A stretch of 64,000 bases of DNA from Sphingomonas sp. JC676 (GCF_014489075.1 NZ_JACTGR010000006.1:186001-250000), one strand, 5' to 3'; shown: positions 51,288 to 60,427, numbered from the stretch's first letter. Made by a program: numbers and translations. The notes: generated by a model not told the origin, from the sequence alone.

Positions 51288-51796
51288 TGCGGTGCGGCGG
51301 GCGCCGCAGCGCGGGACTGGGCGTAGCGGCCGACGCGCGCGATGATCTGGTCGGCGACGATGCCCGAAAGCCGCTCGAGCGCGCTCTTTTCGGCTGCAAT
51401 CGTCGCATATTCGGACCCGACGACATCGATGCCCGCGTCTGAGCCCGCGGTTGCATCGAGCACCACCGATCCGTTGCTCAGATCGATGAGCTGGTAGCGC
51501 GCACGCAGGGTGCGGCGCTCGCGGGCGACCGAATCGTCGCGCCGAACGCCCAGGCCGGCGATGGAATCGTCGAGCCGCACCTGAAGCTCATAGCGCGCAG
51601 TCGATTCGCCGCCGGCGCCGAGCCGGTCGCGCAACGCGTTTGCGACCAACCAGCCCGATTGACCCTGGATCGGCGCGACCTGGATCGCCGCTAGCGTCGA
51701 TTGCACCGTACCCGCCGAGCCGCCGCCATAGAGCGGGCGCAGGCCGCAGCCCGAAAGCGCCACCATGGCGATGAACAGGAGCGCGGCGCGCTTCAT
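51284..51796 (-). CDS. lptE: LPS assembly lipoprotein LptE
   Basis: A 170-residue lipoprotein with lipobox ALSGCGLRPLYGGG near residue 15. It forms the plug of the LptD outer-membrane LPS translocon. Family members diverge strongly; identification rests on the lipobox-RPLYG start, length and the leuS-lptE-holA order. Coupled to both neighbours by 4-bp overlaps. Confidence 0.87.
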   Translation of the reverse strand: MKRAALLFIAMVALSGCGLRPLYGGGSAGTVQSTLAAIQVAPIQGQSGWLVANALRDRLGAGGESTARYELQVRLDDSIAGLGVRRDDSVARERRTLRARYQLIDLSNGSVVLDATAGSDAGIDVVGSEYATIAAEKSALERLSGIVADQIIARVGRYAQSRAAAPAAPQ

Positions 51797-54300
51797 GCGA
51801 CGAGATTCACCAGACGATCGGGCACGACGATCACTTTCCTTGGCGGCTTGCCTTCGAGCACCCGAACGATCTTGTCGGACGCAAGTGCCGCGGCCTCGAC
51901 GATATCGCGTGGCGCACCCTTTGGCATCACCAGCGTATCGCGCAGCTTGCCATTGACCTGCACTGCGATCGTCACCTCATCGTCGACGAGCAGGGCGGGG
52001 TCGACTTCGGGCCAGGGCGCGTCGGCGATCATCTCCGCATTGCCCATCGCGGCCCAGGCTTCCTCGGCGAGATGCGGCACCATCGGCGCAACGACGCGGG
52101 CGAGACTGCGGATCGCATTGGTGCGCGAGGCGGAGGGATCGGCGCGCTCGATCGCGTTGACCAGCTCGTAGAGCTTGGCGACCGCCTTGTTGAAGGTCAG
52201 CGCCTCGATATCCTCGGCGACGCCGGCAATCGTGCGGTGGAGCTTGCGGTCGAGATCCTTGTCCTCGCCCGAAGCATCTTCGAGCCCGTCGAACAGCCGC
52301 CATAGCCGCTGGACAAAGCGCCAGGCGCCTTCGATGCCATTCTCGCTCCACTCCAGATCACGCTCGGGCGGGCTGTCAGAGAGCATGAACCAGCGCACTG
52401 CGTCGGCGCCATACTGGTCGACGATCGGTTCGGGATCGACGGTGTTCTTCTTGGACTTGGACATCTTCTCGATGCGGCCGACTTCCGCCGGCTCGCCCGA
52501 GGTGATTTCGAGGACGCCGGCGCTGTCCTTGCGGATTTCCTCCGGGGAGAGCCAGCGACCATCCAGGGACTTGTAGGTTTCGTGCGTCACCATGCCCTGG
52601 GTGAACAGACCCGAGAAAGGCTCGGCCACGTCGAGCTTGCCGAGATGGCTGAGCGCGCGGGTCCAGAAGCGGGCATAGAGCAGGTGCAGGATCGCATGCT
52701 CGACGCCGCCGATATACTGGCCGACCGGCAGCCATTGCTCGGCGACCGCCTTGTCGAACGGCTTGTCGTCGGGCTGGCTGGCGAAGCGTATGAAATACCA
52801 GGATGAATCGACGAAGGTGTCGAGCGTGTCGGTCTCGCGCCGTGCAGGCGCGCCGCATTTCGGACAGTCGACATTCTTCCAGGTCGGGTGGCGATCGAGC
52901 GGATTGCCGGGAATGTCGAAGCTGACATCCTCGGGCAGCTTGATCGGCAGCGATCCGCGCGGGGCCGCGACGACGCCGCAGCTCTCGCAATGGATGATCG
53001 GAATCGGCGTGCCCCAATAGCGCTGGCGGCTCACACCCCAGTCGCGCAGGCGCCAAACCGTGGTCCCGGTGCCCCAGCCGCCCTCCTCGGCGCGGCGGAT
53101 CACCGCGCGCTTGGCGTCGGTCACGTCCATCCCGTCGAGGAAATGCGAATTCACCAGCGTCCCCGGGCCGGTATAGGCTTCGTTGTCGTGGAATTCGGGA
53201 TCGGTCTTGTCGCCTTCGGAGACGACGCGACGGATCGGCAGTTTGTACTTGGTCGCGAACTCGAAATCGCGCTGGTCATGCGCCGGCACGCCGAACACGG
53301 CGCCGGTGCCATAGTCCATCAGCACGAAGTTTGCGATATAGACCGGCAATTCCCATGCCGGATCAAAGGGATGCGTGGCACGGATGCCGGTGTCGAAGCC
53401 CAGCTTCTCCTGCGTCTCCAATTCGGCCGCGGTGGTGCCGCCCTGCTTGCACAGCTCGATGAACGCAGCAGCTTCGGGATTTCCGGCCGCTAGCTTCTGC
53501 GCGATCGGATGATCGGCCGCGATCGCGACGAAGCTAGACCCGAAGATCGTGTCCGGGCGCGTCGTGAACACCTCGACCTCGCCGCCGTCAGACAGCTTGA
53601 AGCGGAACTGCAGGCCCTCGGACTTGCCGATCCAGTTCTCCTGCATCAGCTTGACCTTGTCGGGCCAATGCTCGAGCGCCTGGACGCCCTCCAACAGTTC
53701 GTCGGCGAACTGCGTGATCTTGAGGAACCATTGGCTGAGCTTGCGCCGCTCGATCAGCGCCCCCGAGCGCCAACCGCGCCCGTCGATCACCTGCTCATTG
53801 GCCAGCACGGTCATGTCGACCGGATCCCAGTTGACCGCCGATTCCTTGCGATAGACCAGCCCGGATTCGAAGAAATCGAGGAACAGCGCCTGTTCGTGGC
53901 CGTAATATTCGGGCTCGCAGGTCGCGATCTCGCGCGTCCAGTCGAGTGCGAAGCCCAGCCGCTTGAGCTGCGCCTTCATCGTCGCGATATTGGCACGGGT
54001 CCAGGTGCCGGGATGGACCTTCTTCTCCATCGCGGCATTTTCGGCGGGCATGCCGAACGCGTCCCAGCCCATCGGGTGGAGCACTTCCATGCCGCGCATC
54101 CGGCGGAAGCGCGCGAGCACGTCGCCCATCGTATAGTTGCGGACATGCCCCATATGGATGCGGCCCGATGGGTACGGGAACATCTCGAGCACATAGCTCT
54201 TGGGCTTGGGCGAATCGTCACGCGCGGCGAAGGTGCGGCGTTCTTCCCACGCCTTCTGCCACGTCGCGTCCGCCTTGAGCGGGTTGAAGCGCGACGCCAT
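51793..54300 (-). CDS. leuS: Leucyl-tRNA synthetase
   Basis: An 835-residue class Ia synthetase. YPSGRIHMGHVRNYTMGD contains the HIGH-type site near residue 45; the editing domain (about 220-410) includes FTTRPDTIFGSSF and GTGAVFGVPAHDQRD; EKMSKSKKNTVDP is the KMSKS loop near residue 612. ATG 54300. First gene of the leuS-lptE-holA operon, or second after the DUF3576 gene 11 bp upstream. Confidence 0.97.
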   Translation of the reverse strand: MASRFNPLKADATWQKAWEERRTFAARDDSPKPKSYVLEMFPYPSGRIHMGHVRNYTMGDVLARFRRMRGMEVLHPMGWDAFGMPAENAAMEKKVHPGTWTRANIATMKAQLKRLGFALDWTREIATCEPEYYGHEQALFLDFFESGLVYRKESAVNWDPVDMTVLANEQVIDGRGWRSGALIERRKLSQWFLKITQFADELLEGVQALEHWPDKVKLMQENWIGKSEGLQFRFKLSDGGEVEVFTTRPDTIFGSSFVAIAADHPIAQKLAAGNPEAAAFIELCKQGGTTAAELETQEKLGFDTGIRATHPFDPAWELPVYIANFVLMDYGTGAVFGVPAHDQRDFEFATKYKLPIRRVVSEGDKTDPEFHDNEAYTGPGTLVNSHFLDGMDVTDAKRAVIRRAEEGGWGTGTTVWRLRDWGVSRQRYWGTPIPIIHCESCGVVAAPRGSLPIKLPEDVSFDIPGNPLDRHPTWKNVDCPKCGAPARRETDTLDTFVDSSWYFIRFASQPDDKPFDKAVAEQWLPVGQYIGGVEHAILHLLYARFWTRALSHLGKLDVAEPFSGLFTQGMVTHETYKSLDGRWLSPEEIRKDSAGVLEITSGEPAEVGRIEKMSKSKKNTVDPEPIVDQYGADAVRWFMLSDSPPERDLEWSENGIEGAWRFVQRLWRLFDGLEDASGEDKDLDRKLHRTIAGVAEDIEALTFNKAVAKLYELVNAIERADPSASRTNAIRSLARVVAPMVPHLAEEAWAAMGNAEMIADAPWPEVDPALLVDDEVTIAVQVNGKLRDTLVMPKGAPRDIVEAAALASDKIVRVLEGKPPRKVIVVPDRLVNLVA

Positions 54301-54311
54301 GGGCTTGTCCG

Positions 54312-54743
54312 TTAGTTTGCGATCGCGGCGCGGCGCAGGTCGCGGGCACGCGTGAGGATGATATCCTCAAGCTTCTGCACCGTCGCTGCCTGCACCGGAG
54401 CCGCCACCCAGGCGCCCGAACGGTTGATCTCGCGCAGCGCGGCGACGCGGAGCGCATCGGCGCGCAGATCCTGGTCGAGCACGGTCACGGTCACCTTCAT
54501 CCGCTCGGTCGGCGTGTTGGGGTTCACGTACCAGTCGGTGACGATCACGCCGCCGTTGGAATCGGTCTGGAGCAAAGGCATGAAGCTCAGCGTGTCGAGC
54601 GTAGCGCGCCACAGATAGGAATTGACGCCGATCGTCGTCACCTTCGAGGCTGCGAGATCGGCTTCGGGACGTGACTTGCCGCCGCAAGCGGTGATCGAAA
54701 GAGCGAGCGACCCCAGGATCGCGGTGCGCAACAGGCGGTTCAT
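54312..54743 (-). CDS. DUF3576 family lipoprotein
   Basis: A 143-residue protein with lipobox SITACGG near residue 19. IGVNSYLWRATLDTLSFMPL, NGGVIVTDWYVNPNTPTERM and VTVLDQDLRADALRV identify DUF3576, an alphaproteobacterial family usually upstream of leuS, suggesting a link to outer-membrane assembly with LptE. ATG 54743 starts the signal peptide. Confidence 0.86.
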   Translation of the reverse strand: MNRLLRTAILGSLALSITACGGKSRPEADLAASKVTTIGVNSYLWRATLDTLSFMPLLQTDSNGGVIVTDWYVNPNTPTERMKVTVTVLDQDLRADALRVAALREINRSGAWVAAPVQAATVQKLEDIILTRARDLRRAAIAN

Positions 54744-54916
54744 CGGTAGATTCCTACAGGGCAAGGGATTAGCGGAGAGCATCTATAGGGGCTCGTGTGG
54801 CGGGAGCAAGGCGCCGCGAATCTGTGTGAGTCCGGCAACACTCGCACTATATTTGTGCCACCGGTGGAACCTTGGTTCCGAATCATGGTAGCGCTCACCA
54901 TAGAAGAGGGATGCAA

Positions 54917-55639
54917 ATGCGTGTTGGACGCTGGATGACGGGACTGGGACTGGGGGCCATTTGCGCCGCCGGTATCGTCGCGTCGCCCGCGCTTCAGGCA
55001 CAGGAGCGGAACCGCGAACGCGCGGTCGCTCAGAGGAGCGAGGCGGTTCTGGGTGGGCTGGGAGCCTTCACCCCCGCCGCCGCCGATCCCAAGCTAGCTG
55101 CGATCCTCGCGCGCAGCGGCCTGCCCGACAACGGCTTCCGCTTCACGCCGGCCGAGTCGCGTCGCGGCACCGGTCGCGCCGTGACGGTAGCGGTCCGCGC
55201 CCGTTCGACTCGTGCGCTGCAGAGCGCCAGCCGTGTGCCGGGCGCAGCGGCGCCTTCGGTCAGCCTCGCGCCGATCGCCTATAATCTGGGCGTCTCGGTC
55301 GGTTGGAAGCGCTTCGCCGTCTCGGGCGACGTCGCGCATATCGACCTGATTACCCAGCCGGGCAGCCGCGAGCATGCCGATGTCGGTGTGAGCTACACCG
55401 GCAAGCGCGTCAGCGGCCGTCTCCAGGCCGCCAGCGATCGTCCGCTGGTCGACACGCCGATCCTGATCGGCGACAAGCCGAGCTATTCGGTCGATCTCGG
55501 CGGCTCCTATTCGCTGACCCGCAATCTCGATGTGACCGCAGGCGTGCGCTACAAGAGCGAGCGTGATCGCCTGCCCAAGATCACCGACAACCGCCGCGAC
55601 AGCCAGGCGGTGTATGTGGGAACGGCCTTCCGCTTCTAA
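54917..55639 (+). CDS. Putative outer-membrane beta-barrel or periplasmic protein
   Basis: A 240-residue protein with a signal peptide (MRVGRWMTGLGLGAICAAG, cleavage near LQAQ). After a disordered region to about residue 105, alternating strands follow (YNLGVSVGWKRFAVSGDVAH, ADVGVSYTGKRVSGRLQAA, SYSLTRNLDVTAGVRYKS), ending in aromatic VGTAFRF, an outer-membrane barrel signal. Start ATG 54917 follows GAGGG by 6 nt; ATG 54911 is too close to that site. The function is unknown. Confidence 0.7.
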   Translation: MRVGRWMTGLGLGAICAAGIVASPALQAQERNRERAVAQRSEAVLGGLGAFTPAAADPKLAAILARSGLPDNGFRFTPAESRRGTGRAVTVAVRARSTRALQSASRVPGAAAPSVSLAPIAYNLGVSVGWKRFAVSGDVAHIDLITQPGSREHADVGVSYTGKRVSGRLQAASDRPLVDTPILIGDKPSYSVDLGGSYSLTRNLDVTAGVRYKSERDRLPKITDNRRDSQAVYVGTAFRF

Positions 55640-55646
55640 GCGATCG

Positions 55647-56174
55647 TCAAGCGGTCCAGGCGTCGATCGCCGCCCAGCCATAAGGCCCGATCTGCCAGAG
55701 CCCGGCCGCGCGCCGGGCGTCCAAGCCGCCCAGCGCGATTACCGGAACGTCCAGGTTTCGCACCAGCAACCCGAATCGGGCCCGCCCCAATGCGCTGGCG
55801 CCGGGATGGGATCGGGTGGCGAAGACCGGCGAGACGAAGATCGCGTCCGCGCCGGCGCGCTGGGCCGCAACGGCCTCGCGCCGCGAATGGGCGGAGCGGG
55901 TATGGAGGCCCTGTCGGCGGCGATTGGTGCCGTGGGTTCCCGTCTCGTCGCGCCCGAGAGGCGTCGATCCCGCGCGCAGCAGGACCAGCCGCCGCCTTCG
56001 CGCCACGCGGGTGACGCGGCCGAACAGCGCGCGGCGCTCGGCGAGGGGCAGCGAATAATGGCGGAAGACCACGCCGCTGCCCGGCGGCAGCCGCTCGAGC
56101 GCGAGCCATAATTTCTCGCCCATCCGCTCATCGGTCATCAGCCAGAGCTGCGGGAGAGGGTAGCGGCGGCGCAT
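55647..56174 (-). CDS. ThiE/TenI-like TIM-barrel protein
   Basis: A 175-residue relative of thiamine phosphate synthase: LPQLWLMTDERMG, RREAVAAQRAGADAIFVSPVF, RSHPGASALGRARF and VPVIALGGLDARRAAGLW. It is shorter than ThiE (about 210 residues). The pyrophosphate- and metal-binding segments are poorly preserved, so TenI-like aromatisation or another role is possible. ATG 56174. Its stop is 8 bp from the convergent barrel gene. Confidence 0.72.
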   Translation of the reverse strand: MRRRYPLPQLWLMTDERMGEKLWLALERLPPGSGVVFRHYSLPLAERRALFGRVTRVARRRRLVLLRAGSTPLGRDETGTHGTNRRRQGLHTRSAHSRREAVAAQRAGADAIFVSPVFATRSHPGASALGRARFGLLVRNLDVPVIALGGLDARRAAGLWQIGPYGWAAIDAWTA

Positions 56175-56196
56175 CGCCCTGCCTATAGCGCCGCGC

Positions 56197-56865
56197 ATGC
56201 CCAGTGACGACGCCAGTCAGCAGCTCGCGGAAGTACGCACCGCGATTGCCCGCGCCGCAGAGCTTGCCAGCCGGAAGGTGGAGGCGGTGACGTTGATCGC
56301 CGTCTCCAAGATGCACGATGCGGATGCGATCCGCCCGCTGATCGCCGCCGGCCAGCGCGCCTTCGGCGAGAATCGCGTCCAGGAGGCCGCGGGCAAATGG
56401 CCGGAGTTGCGCGAGACGACTTCTGGACTTGCGCTCCACCTGGTCGGTCAGCTGCAGTCGAACAAGGCGGACGAGGCGGTCGCGCTGTTTGACGCAATTC
56501 ATTCGGTCGACCGTCTCTCGCTGGTGACCGCGCTCGCGCATGCGATGGACAGAGCGGGCAAGCGGCCGCTTTGCTTCGTCCAGGTCAATATCGGCGACGA
56601 GCCGCAAAAGGGCGGCTGCGCGGTCGCGGCGCTGCCCGGGTTGCTCGCCGAGGCGCGCGCTGCCGACCTGCCACTCGCCGGCCTGATGTGTGTGCCGCCG
56701 GCCGACCTGGAGCCCGCGCCCTATTTCGCCTTGCTCGCCAAGTTGGCGCGCGACCACGGGCTGGATTGCCTCAGCATGGGCATGTCGGGCGATTACGAGA
56801 CCGCGGTGACGATCGGCGCGACACATGTCCGCGTCGGCACTGCTTTGTTCGGAGCACGGACATGA
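56197..56865 (+). CDS. YggS family PLP-binding protein
   Basis: A 222-residue PLP homeostasis protein (PLPBP). The PLP lysine is in LIAVSKMHDADAI near residue 38; AFGENRVQEAAGKW, HLVGQLQSNKADEAV and LSMGMSGDYETAV are family signatures. It buffers PLP and affects amino acid metabolism; no catalytic activity is known. ATG 56197. Overlaps the following HAD gene (ATGA). Confidence 0.9.
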   Translation: MPSDDASQQLAEVRTAIARAAELASRKVEAVTLIAVSKMHDADAIRPLIAAGQRAFGENRVQEAAGKWPELRETTSGLALHLVGQLQSNKADEAVALFDAIHSVDRLSLVTALAHAMDRAGKRPLCFVQVNIGDEPQKGGCAVAALPGLLAEARAADLPLAGLMCVPPADLEPAPYFALLAKLARDHGLDCLSMGMSGDYETAVTIGATHVRVGTALFGART

Positions 56866-57566
56866 AGCTCGACGAGCCCAATCGGCCGATCGTGCCGCTT
56901 GCCACGCGGTTCCGCGCGATTCTGTTCGATTTCGACGGGGTGCTGCTCGAAAGCGAATATGCCGGCAACCGCCAGATCGCCGAATATCTGACCAGCATCG
57001 GCCATCCGACGAGCCCTGAAGATTCGATGGCGAACTTCATGGGGCTGGCGGGCGCGGACTTTCTCTCCGCGATCGAGCGCTGGATCGGGCGGGCGATTCC
57101 CGACGATTTCCACGCCGCGCGCGCCGATGAGGATCGCCGCGTGCTGGAGGAGGGACTGCCCGAGGTGGCGGGGGCAATCCGCTTCGTCTGTTCGCTGCCA
57201 CCCTCACTGCCGCGCGCCATCGCTTCGTCCAGCTCGACCAAATGGATCAGTCGCCATCTTGAGCATCTCGGAATCCGCGATGCGTTCGGCGACAAGATCT
57301 TCAGCGGCCGTGAGCATGTCACGCGGGGCAAGCCGGCGCCCGATCTCTATCTGCATGCGGCCGCGGCGCTGGGCGTGGACATCGCCGATTGCGTGATCCT
57401 GGAGGATTCGCCGGTGGGCGTGACCGGGGCAGTCGCCTCCGGCGCGCATGTCATCGGGCTGTGCGCGGGATCGCACTGCGCGCCCGACCATGCCGATCGG
57501 CTGCGGGCGCTGGGCGTTCGCGATATCGCGCATGATTTCGATGAGGTCGCTCGACTGATCGCCTGA
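56862..57566 (+). CDS. HAD superfamily phosphatase, beta-phosphoglucomutase-like
   Basis: A 234-residue HAD hydrolase: AILFDFDGVLLESEY (motif I Asp pair), IASSSSTKWISRHLE (motif II), GKPAPDLYLHAAAALGV (motif III Lys) and VILEDSPVGVTGA (motif IV). The cap insertion fits subclass IA phosphatases of sugar phosphates or phosphoglycolate. The substrate is unknown. Coupled to yggS and followed by a bidirectional terminator. Confidence 0.88.
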   Translation: MKLDEPNRPIVPLATRFRAILFDFDGVLLESEYAGNRQIAEYLTSIGHPTSPEDSMANFMGLAGADFLSAIERWIGRAIPDDFHAARADEDRRVLEEGLPEVAGAIRFVCSLPPSLPRAIASSSSTKWISRHLEHLGIRDAFGDKIFSGREHVTRGKPAPDLYLHAAAALGVDIADCVILEDSPVGVTGAVASGAHVIGLCAGSHCAPDHADRLRALGVRDIAHDFDEVARLIA

Positions 57567-57635
57567 GGGCTCGAGTCGCGATTCGCCGGCGGGGGAAGTT
57601 GACACGGTTGACACCCACTATGTCGAAAAACCTTC

Positions 57636-57654
57636 CCCCGAAATCGGGGTTTTT
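57636..57654. terminator. Bidirectional rho-independent terminator
   Basis: CCCCG-AAAT-CGGGG at 57636-57649 is followed by T5 (57650-57654) on the plus strand; on the minus strand the stem is followed by GAAGG and then T5. It can end both the yggS-HAD transcript and the convergent exonuclease transcript. The rest of the gap 57567-57718 has a tandem GTTGACAC repeat at about 57598-57614. Confidence 0.75.
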
Positions 57655-57718
57655 GGGACTTTGACGATGAGAAAGGGCCTGCACGGCGTTGCAGGTGAAA
57701 TCCTACATCGCAAGGCCC

Positions 57719-58156
57719 CTAACGCCCCTCCCGCCGCAGGATGAAAGCGCGCAGCGCTGTGGCGTCGCTTAGTGCATTGTGCGGTACCTGGCTGAGTGCC
57801 GCCGAATCGAAGCCCAAGGCGTCGCACAGCTCGAACTTGATGCGATCGATCGCGTATCGCCGCCCAGGGCCAGCGACCAGCATCATCGCGGCATGGGCGA
57901 TATCCTCGGGCCAGTCGGCGAAGAGCAAGGGTTCGGGATCGTTGCTCAGATAGGCGGCGAGGCCATGACCGAGCGTGTCGCGCGATACGAGTTCGGTGTT
58001 CAGGACGGGCAGGATGTGCTCGGCGACCCAGAGGGTGGGCTTTGGGCATTCCAGCGCCGCATAGAAGGGCGGCAGCGCCGCGTCCTCAGGCACCAGCGCC
58101 AGCGCGATCAGATCGCCGCAAAAGCCGTTGAATTCGGTGTCGAGGAAGTAGCGCAT
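57719..58156 (-). CDS. DEDD-type 3'-5' exoribonuclease (Rv2179c-like)
   Basis: A 145-residue RNase H-fold protein: RYFLDTEFNGF has the first Asp-Glu pair, and a late HNALSDATALRAFIL the distal acidic residue. It resembles the compact Rv2179c-type exoribonuclease family. ATG 58156 gives the conserved start; the frame upstream adds 20 non-conserved residues. Confidence 0.78.
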   Translation of the reverse strand: MRYFLDTEFNGFCGDLIALALVPEDAALPPFYAALECPKPTLWVAEHILPVLNTELVSRDTLGHGLAAYLSNDPEPLLFADWPEDIAHAAMMLVAGPGRRYAIDRIKFELCDALGFDSAALSQVPHNALSDATALRAFILRREGR

Positions 58157-58191
58157 CGATTGCCCCTGGAAAATTGCGCGTGCGGCGAGGG

Positions 58192-58434
58192 TCAGCGGTC
58201 GGGCTCGATCGTCCAATAAGCGATGCCGAGATAGGCGAGGACGGCAAGGATCCTCATCGGCCAGGCGATGTCACCGCCCCGGATCAGGATCGTGCCGACC
58301 AACAACAGGAGGAATCCGCCGAACAGCGCCCAGCCCTGCCAGAGGAACGGGAAGGGAAACAGCGAACCCGATGCGCCGCGGGTGAACCACCCGGCACCGC
58401 GAACCTGAACCAGCCAAGCGCTCAATCGAAGCAT
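58192..58434 (-). CDS. Small membrane protein of unknown function
   Basis: An 80-residue protein with two hydrophobic helices (FLWQGWALFGGFLLLLVG and MRILAVLAYLGIAYW) separated by a short polar loop. I do not recognise it. It is 35 bp upstream of the exoribonuclease gene on the same strand and about 80 bp from ribA. ATG 58434. Confidence 0.6.
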   Translation of the reverse strand: MLRLSAWLVQVRGAGWFTRGASGSLFPFPFLWQGWALFGGFLLLLVGTILIRGGDIAWPMRILAVLAYLGIAYWTIEPDR

Positions 58435-58512
58435 GGCAGAAGCTGAGATGCGGAAGGCGATGGTGTCAATCCCCGGGGCCGGTCCTGCGCGATCAGGTTC
58501 GTGCGCGCGCCG

Positions 58513-59571
58513 CTAGAAATCATGCCCCGTCCGGTCGCGCTTGGTGGCGAGATAGCGGATATTGTGGGGATTGGCGGGGAGGATGTGCGGCACGCGCTCG
58601 ATCACGTCGACGCCGGCTGCGCGCAGCGTCTCGACCTTTTGCGGATTGTTGGTGAGCAGGCGGATTTGCCGCTGCCCGAGCAAGGCTAGCATCCGCGCGG
58701 CGATGCGGAAGTTGCGCGCGTCGACCGCGAAGCCGAGCCTGGTATTGGCGTCGACCGTGTCGAAGCCCTGGTCCTGTAGCGCATAGGCGCGGAGCTTGTT
58801 GATCAGGCCGATGCCGCGGCCCTCCTGGCGCAGATAGAGCAATATGCCCCAGCCGCTCTTCTCGATCTCGCCGATCGCCCCCTGGAGCTGCGGCCCGCAA
58901 TCGCATTTGAGGCTGCCGAGCACGTCGCCGGTCAGGCATTCGCTGTGGAGCCGCACCAAGGGCGGCTTGCCGTCGGGCTGGCCGATCAGCAGCGCGACAT
59001 GCTCGCCGGGCATCTCGTCGGTGCGGAAGGCGACGATCTCGGCTTCCTCGGCCCCCTCGATCGGCAATCGCGCGCGGCCGACGATACGCAGGCGATCGGC
59101 GTCCTCATGCGCATCGATATCGGCGAGGGTGATCGCGTTCGCATCCTCGGCCGCGATCGCGAAGAAGGCGGGGAGCAGCCCGGCGATCCGCGCAAGACGG
59201 AGCGCGGCCTCGGCCGCGTCGGGCGCCTCGACCGGAATTGCGCGGAAGGGGCCCTTGAGCGGGGTGGCGAGATCGAATTGCGGATCGGAAAGCGCGGTCG
59301 CGGTGTCGAAATCAAGCCAGGGCACGCGCTCGACCAGCACCGGGCAATCGGGCGCCGCCGCCTCGAGCTGGTTGGAGAGCTTGAGCGTCGCCGCGCGGCC
59401 GGCGGAGAGCAGCACGGGCGCATGGGCGTCGGGATCGAACGCCGCCAGCCGCTCGGCATCGGCGGTCTCGACCGCGAGGAGTCGGAGCGTACCGCCATTC
59501 CCGCGAATCGCGATCGGCCAGCCGCGCCGGAGCGCGTCGACTGCCTCGGCCGCGGCGCGGGCGCCGCTCAA
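58513..59571 (-). CDS. ribA: GTP cyclohydrolase II with a degenerate RibB-like N-terminal domain
   Basis: A 352-residue protein. The C-terminal half is RibA, which opens GTP for riboflavin synthesis: RLHSECLTGDVLGSLKCDCG has the zinc cysteines, RQEGRGIGLINKLRAYALQD the catalytic Arg region and LLTNNPQKVE the end of the fold. The first 150 residues resemble the RibB fold (LARIAGLLPAFFAIAAED), but the acidic DDEDRENEGD-type motif is absent. The start is TTG 59571, overlapping the xth stop by TTGA. Confidence 0.85.
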   Translation of the reverse strand: MSGARAAAEAVDALRRGWPIAIRGNGGTLRLLAVETADAERLAAFDPDAHAPVLLSAGRAATLKLSNQLEAAAPDCPVLVERVPWLDFDTATALSDPQFDLATPLKGPFRAIPVEAPDAAEAALRLARIAGLLPAFFAIAAEDANAITLADIDAHEDADRLRIVGRARLPIEGAEEAEIVAFRTDEMPGEHVALLIGQPDGKPPLVRLHSECLTGDVLGSLKCDCGPQLQGAIGEIEKSGWGILLYLRQEGRGIGLINKLRAYALQDQGFDTVDANTRLGFAVDARNFRIAARMLALLGQRQIRLLTNNPQKVETLRAAGVDVIERVPHILPANPHNIRYLATKRDRTGHDF

Positions 59572-60350
59572 AAGTCGAACTCGGTGATGATCGGGACATG
59601 GTCCGACGGCTTGAGCCAGGAGCGGCACGGCTCGCACACCTTATGGCTGGTCGCCTTGTCGGCGACTTCGCGGCTTGCCCACATATGATCGAGCCGGCGG
59701 CCGCGATCGTTCGCGGTCCAGTCCTTGGAACGGTAGCTCCACCAGGTGAAGTTGCGCTCGGGCGCAGGGATGAAGCGGCGGCCGAGATCGACCCAGTCAT
59801 GCGCCGCCTGGAGTCGGCCCAGCGCCTCGACCTCGATCGGCGTATGGCTGACGACATCGAGCAATTGCTTGTGGCTCCAGACGTCGCATTCTAGCGGAGC
59901 AATGTTGAAGTCGCCGGTCAGGATCGTGGGGACGCTGAGATCGGCCGCCCACTCAGTCATCCGTTCGACGAAATCGAGCTTCTGGCCGAACTTGGGGTTC
60001 ACCTCGCGATCGGGGATGTCGCCGCCGGCGGGAACATAGACATTTTCGAGCCGCACGCCGTTGGGAAGCCGCACGCCGACATGGCGCGCTTCCTGGTTGG
60101 CCTGCCAGTCGAACCGGTCGTCCTCGACCACCGGCACGCGGCTGATGATCGCCACGCCATGGTGCATCTTCTGGCCGTGCTTGATGACGCGGTCATAGCC
60201 GAGCGCGCGAAACGGCGCTTCGGGGAAATCGCCGTCGATCACCTTGGTCTCCTGGAGACACAATATGTCCGGCGATTCCTCGCGCAGGAACTGTTCGACG
60301 ATTTCGATGCGGAAGCGGACCGAGTTGATGTTCCACGAGGCGATCTTCAT
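59568..60350 (-). CDS. xth: Exodeoxyribonuclease III
   Basis: A 260-residue AP endonuclease/3' exonuclease. MKIASWNINSVRFRIE, CLQETKVIDGDFP, VYVPAGGD, LTGDFNIAPLECDVW and the C-terminal SDHVPII supply the Mg2+ and catalytic residues. It repairs abasic sites. ATG 60350. Overlap with ribA is 4 bp. Confidence 0.94.
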   Translation of the reverse strand: MKIASWNINSVRFRIEIVEQFLREESPDILCLQETKVIDGDFPEAPFRALGYDRVIKHGQKMHHGVAIISRVPVVEDDRFDWQANQEARHVGVRLPNGVRLENVYVPAGGDIPDREVNPKFGQKLDFVERMTEWAADLSVPTILTGDFNIAPLECDVWSHKQLLDVVSHTPIEVEALGRLQAAHDWVDLGRRFIPAPERNFTWWSYRSKDWTANDRGRRLDHMWASREVADKATSHKVCEPCRSWLKPSDHVPIITEFDF

Positions 60351-60398
60351 CGCTGCGATGTAGCGTTTTTGTGAAGCAGTGCCAGTCGGGGCGACGCC

Positions 60399-60427
60399 AA
60401 AAAAGGAAAGGCCCCCGCTCCGGGGGC
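60399..60427 (-). terminator. Rho-independent terminator upstream of xth
   Basis: GCCCCCG (60411-60417) and CGGGGGC (60421-60427) pair over a 3-nt loop; the minus-strand transcript continues CTTTCC and then T6 (60399-60404). It would end the transcript coming from lolA or from a separate small RNA in 60428-60593. It lies 49 bp before the xth start. Confidence 0.75.
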
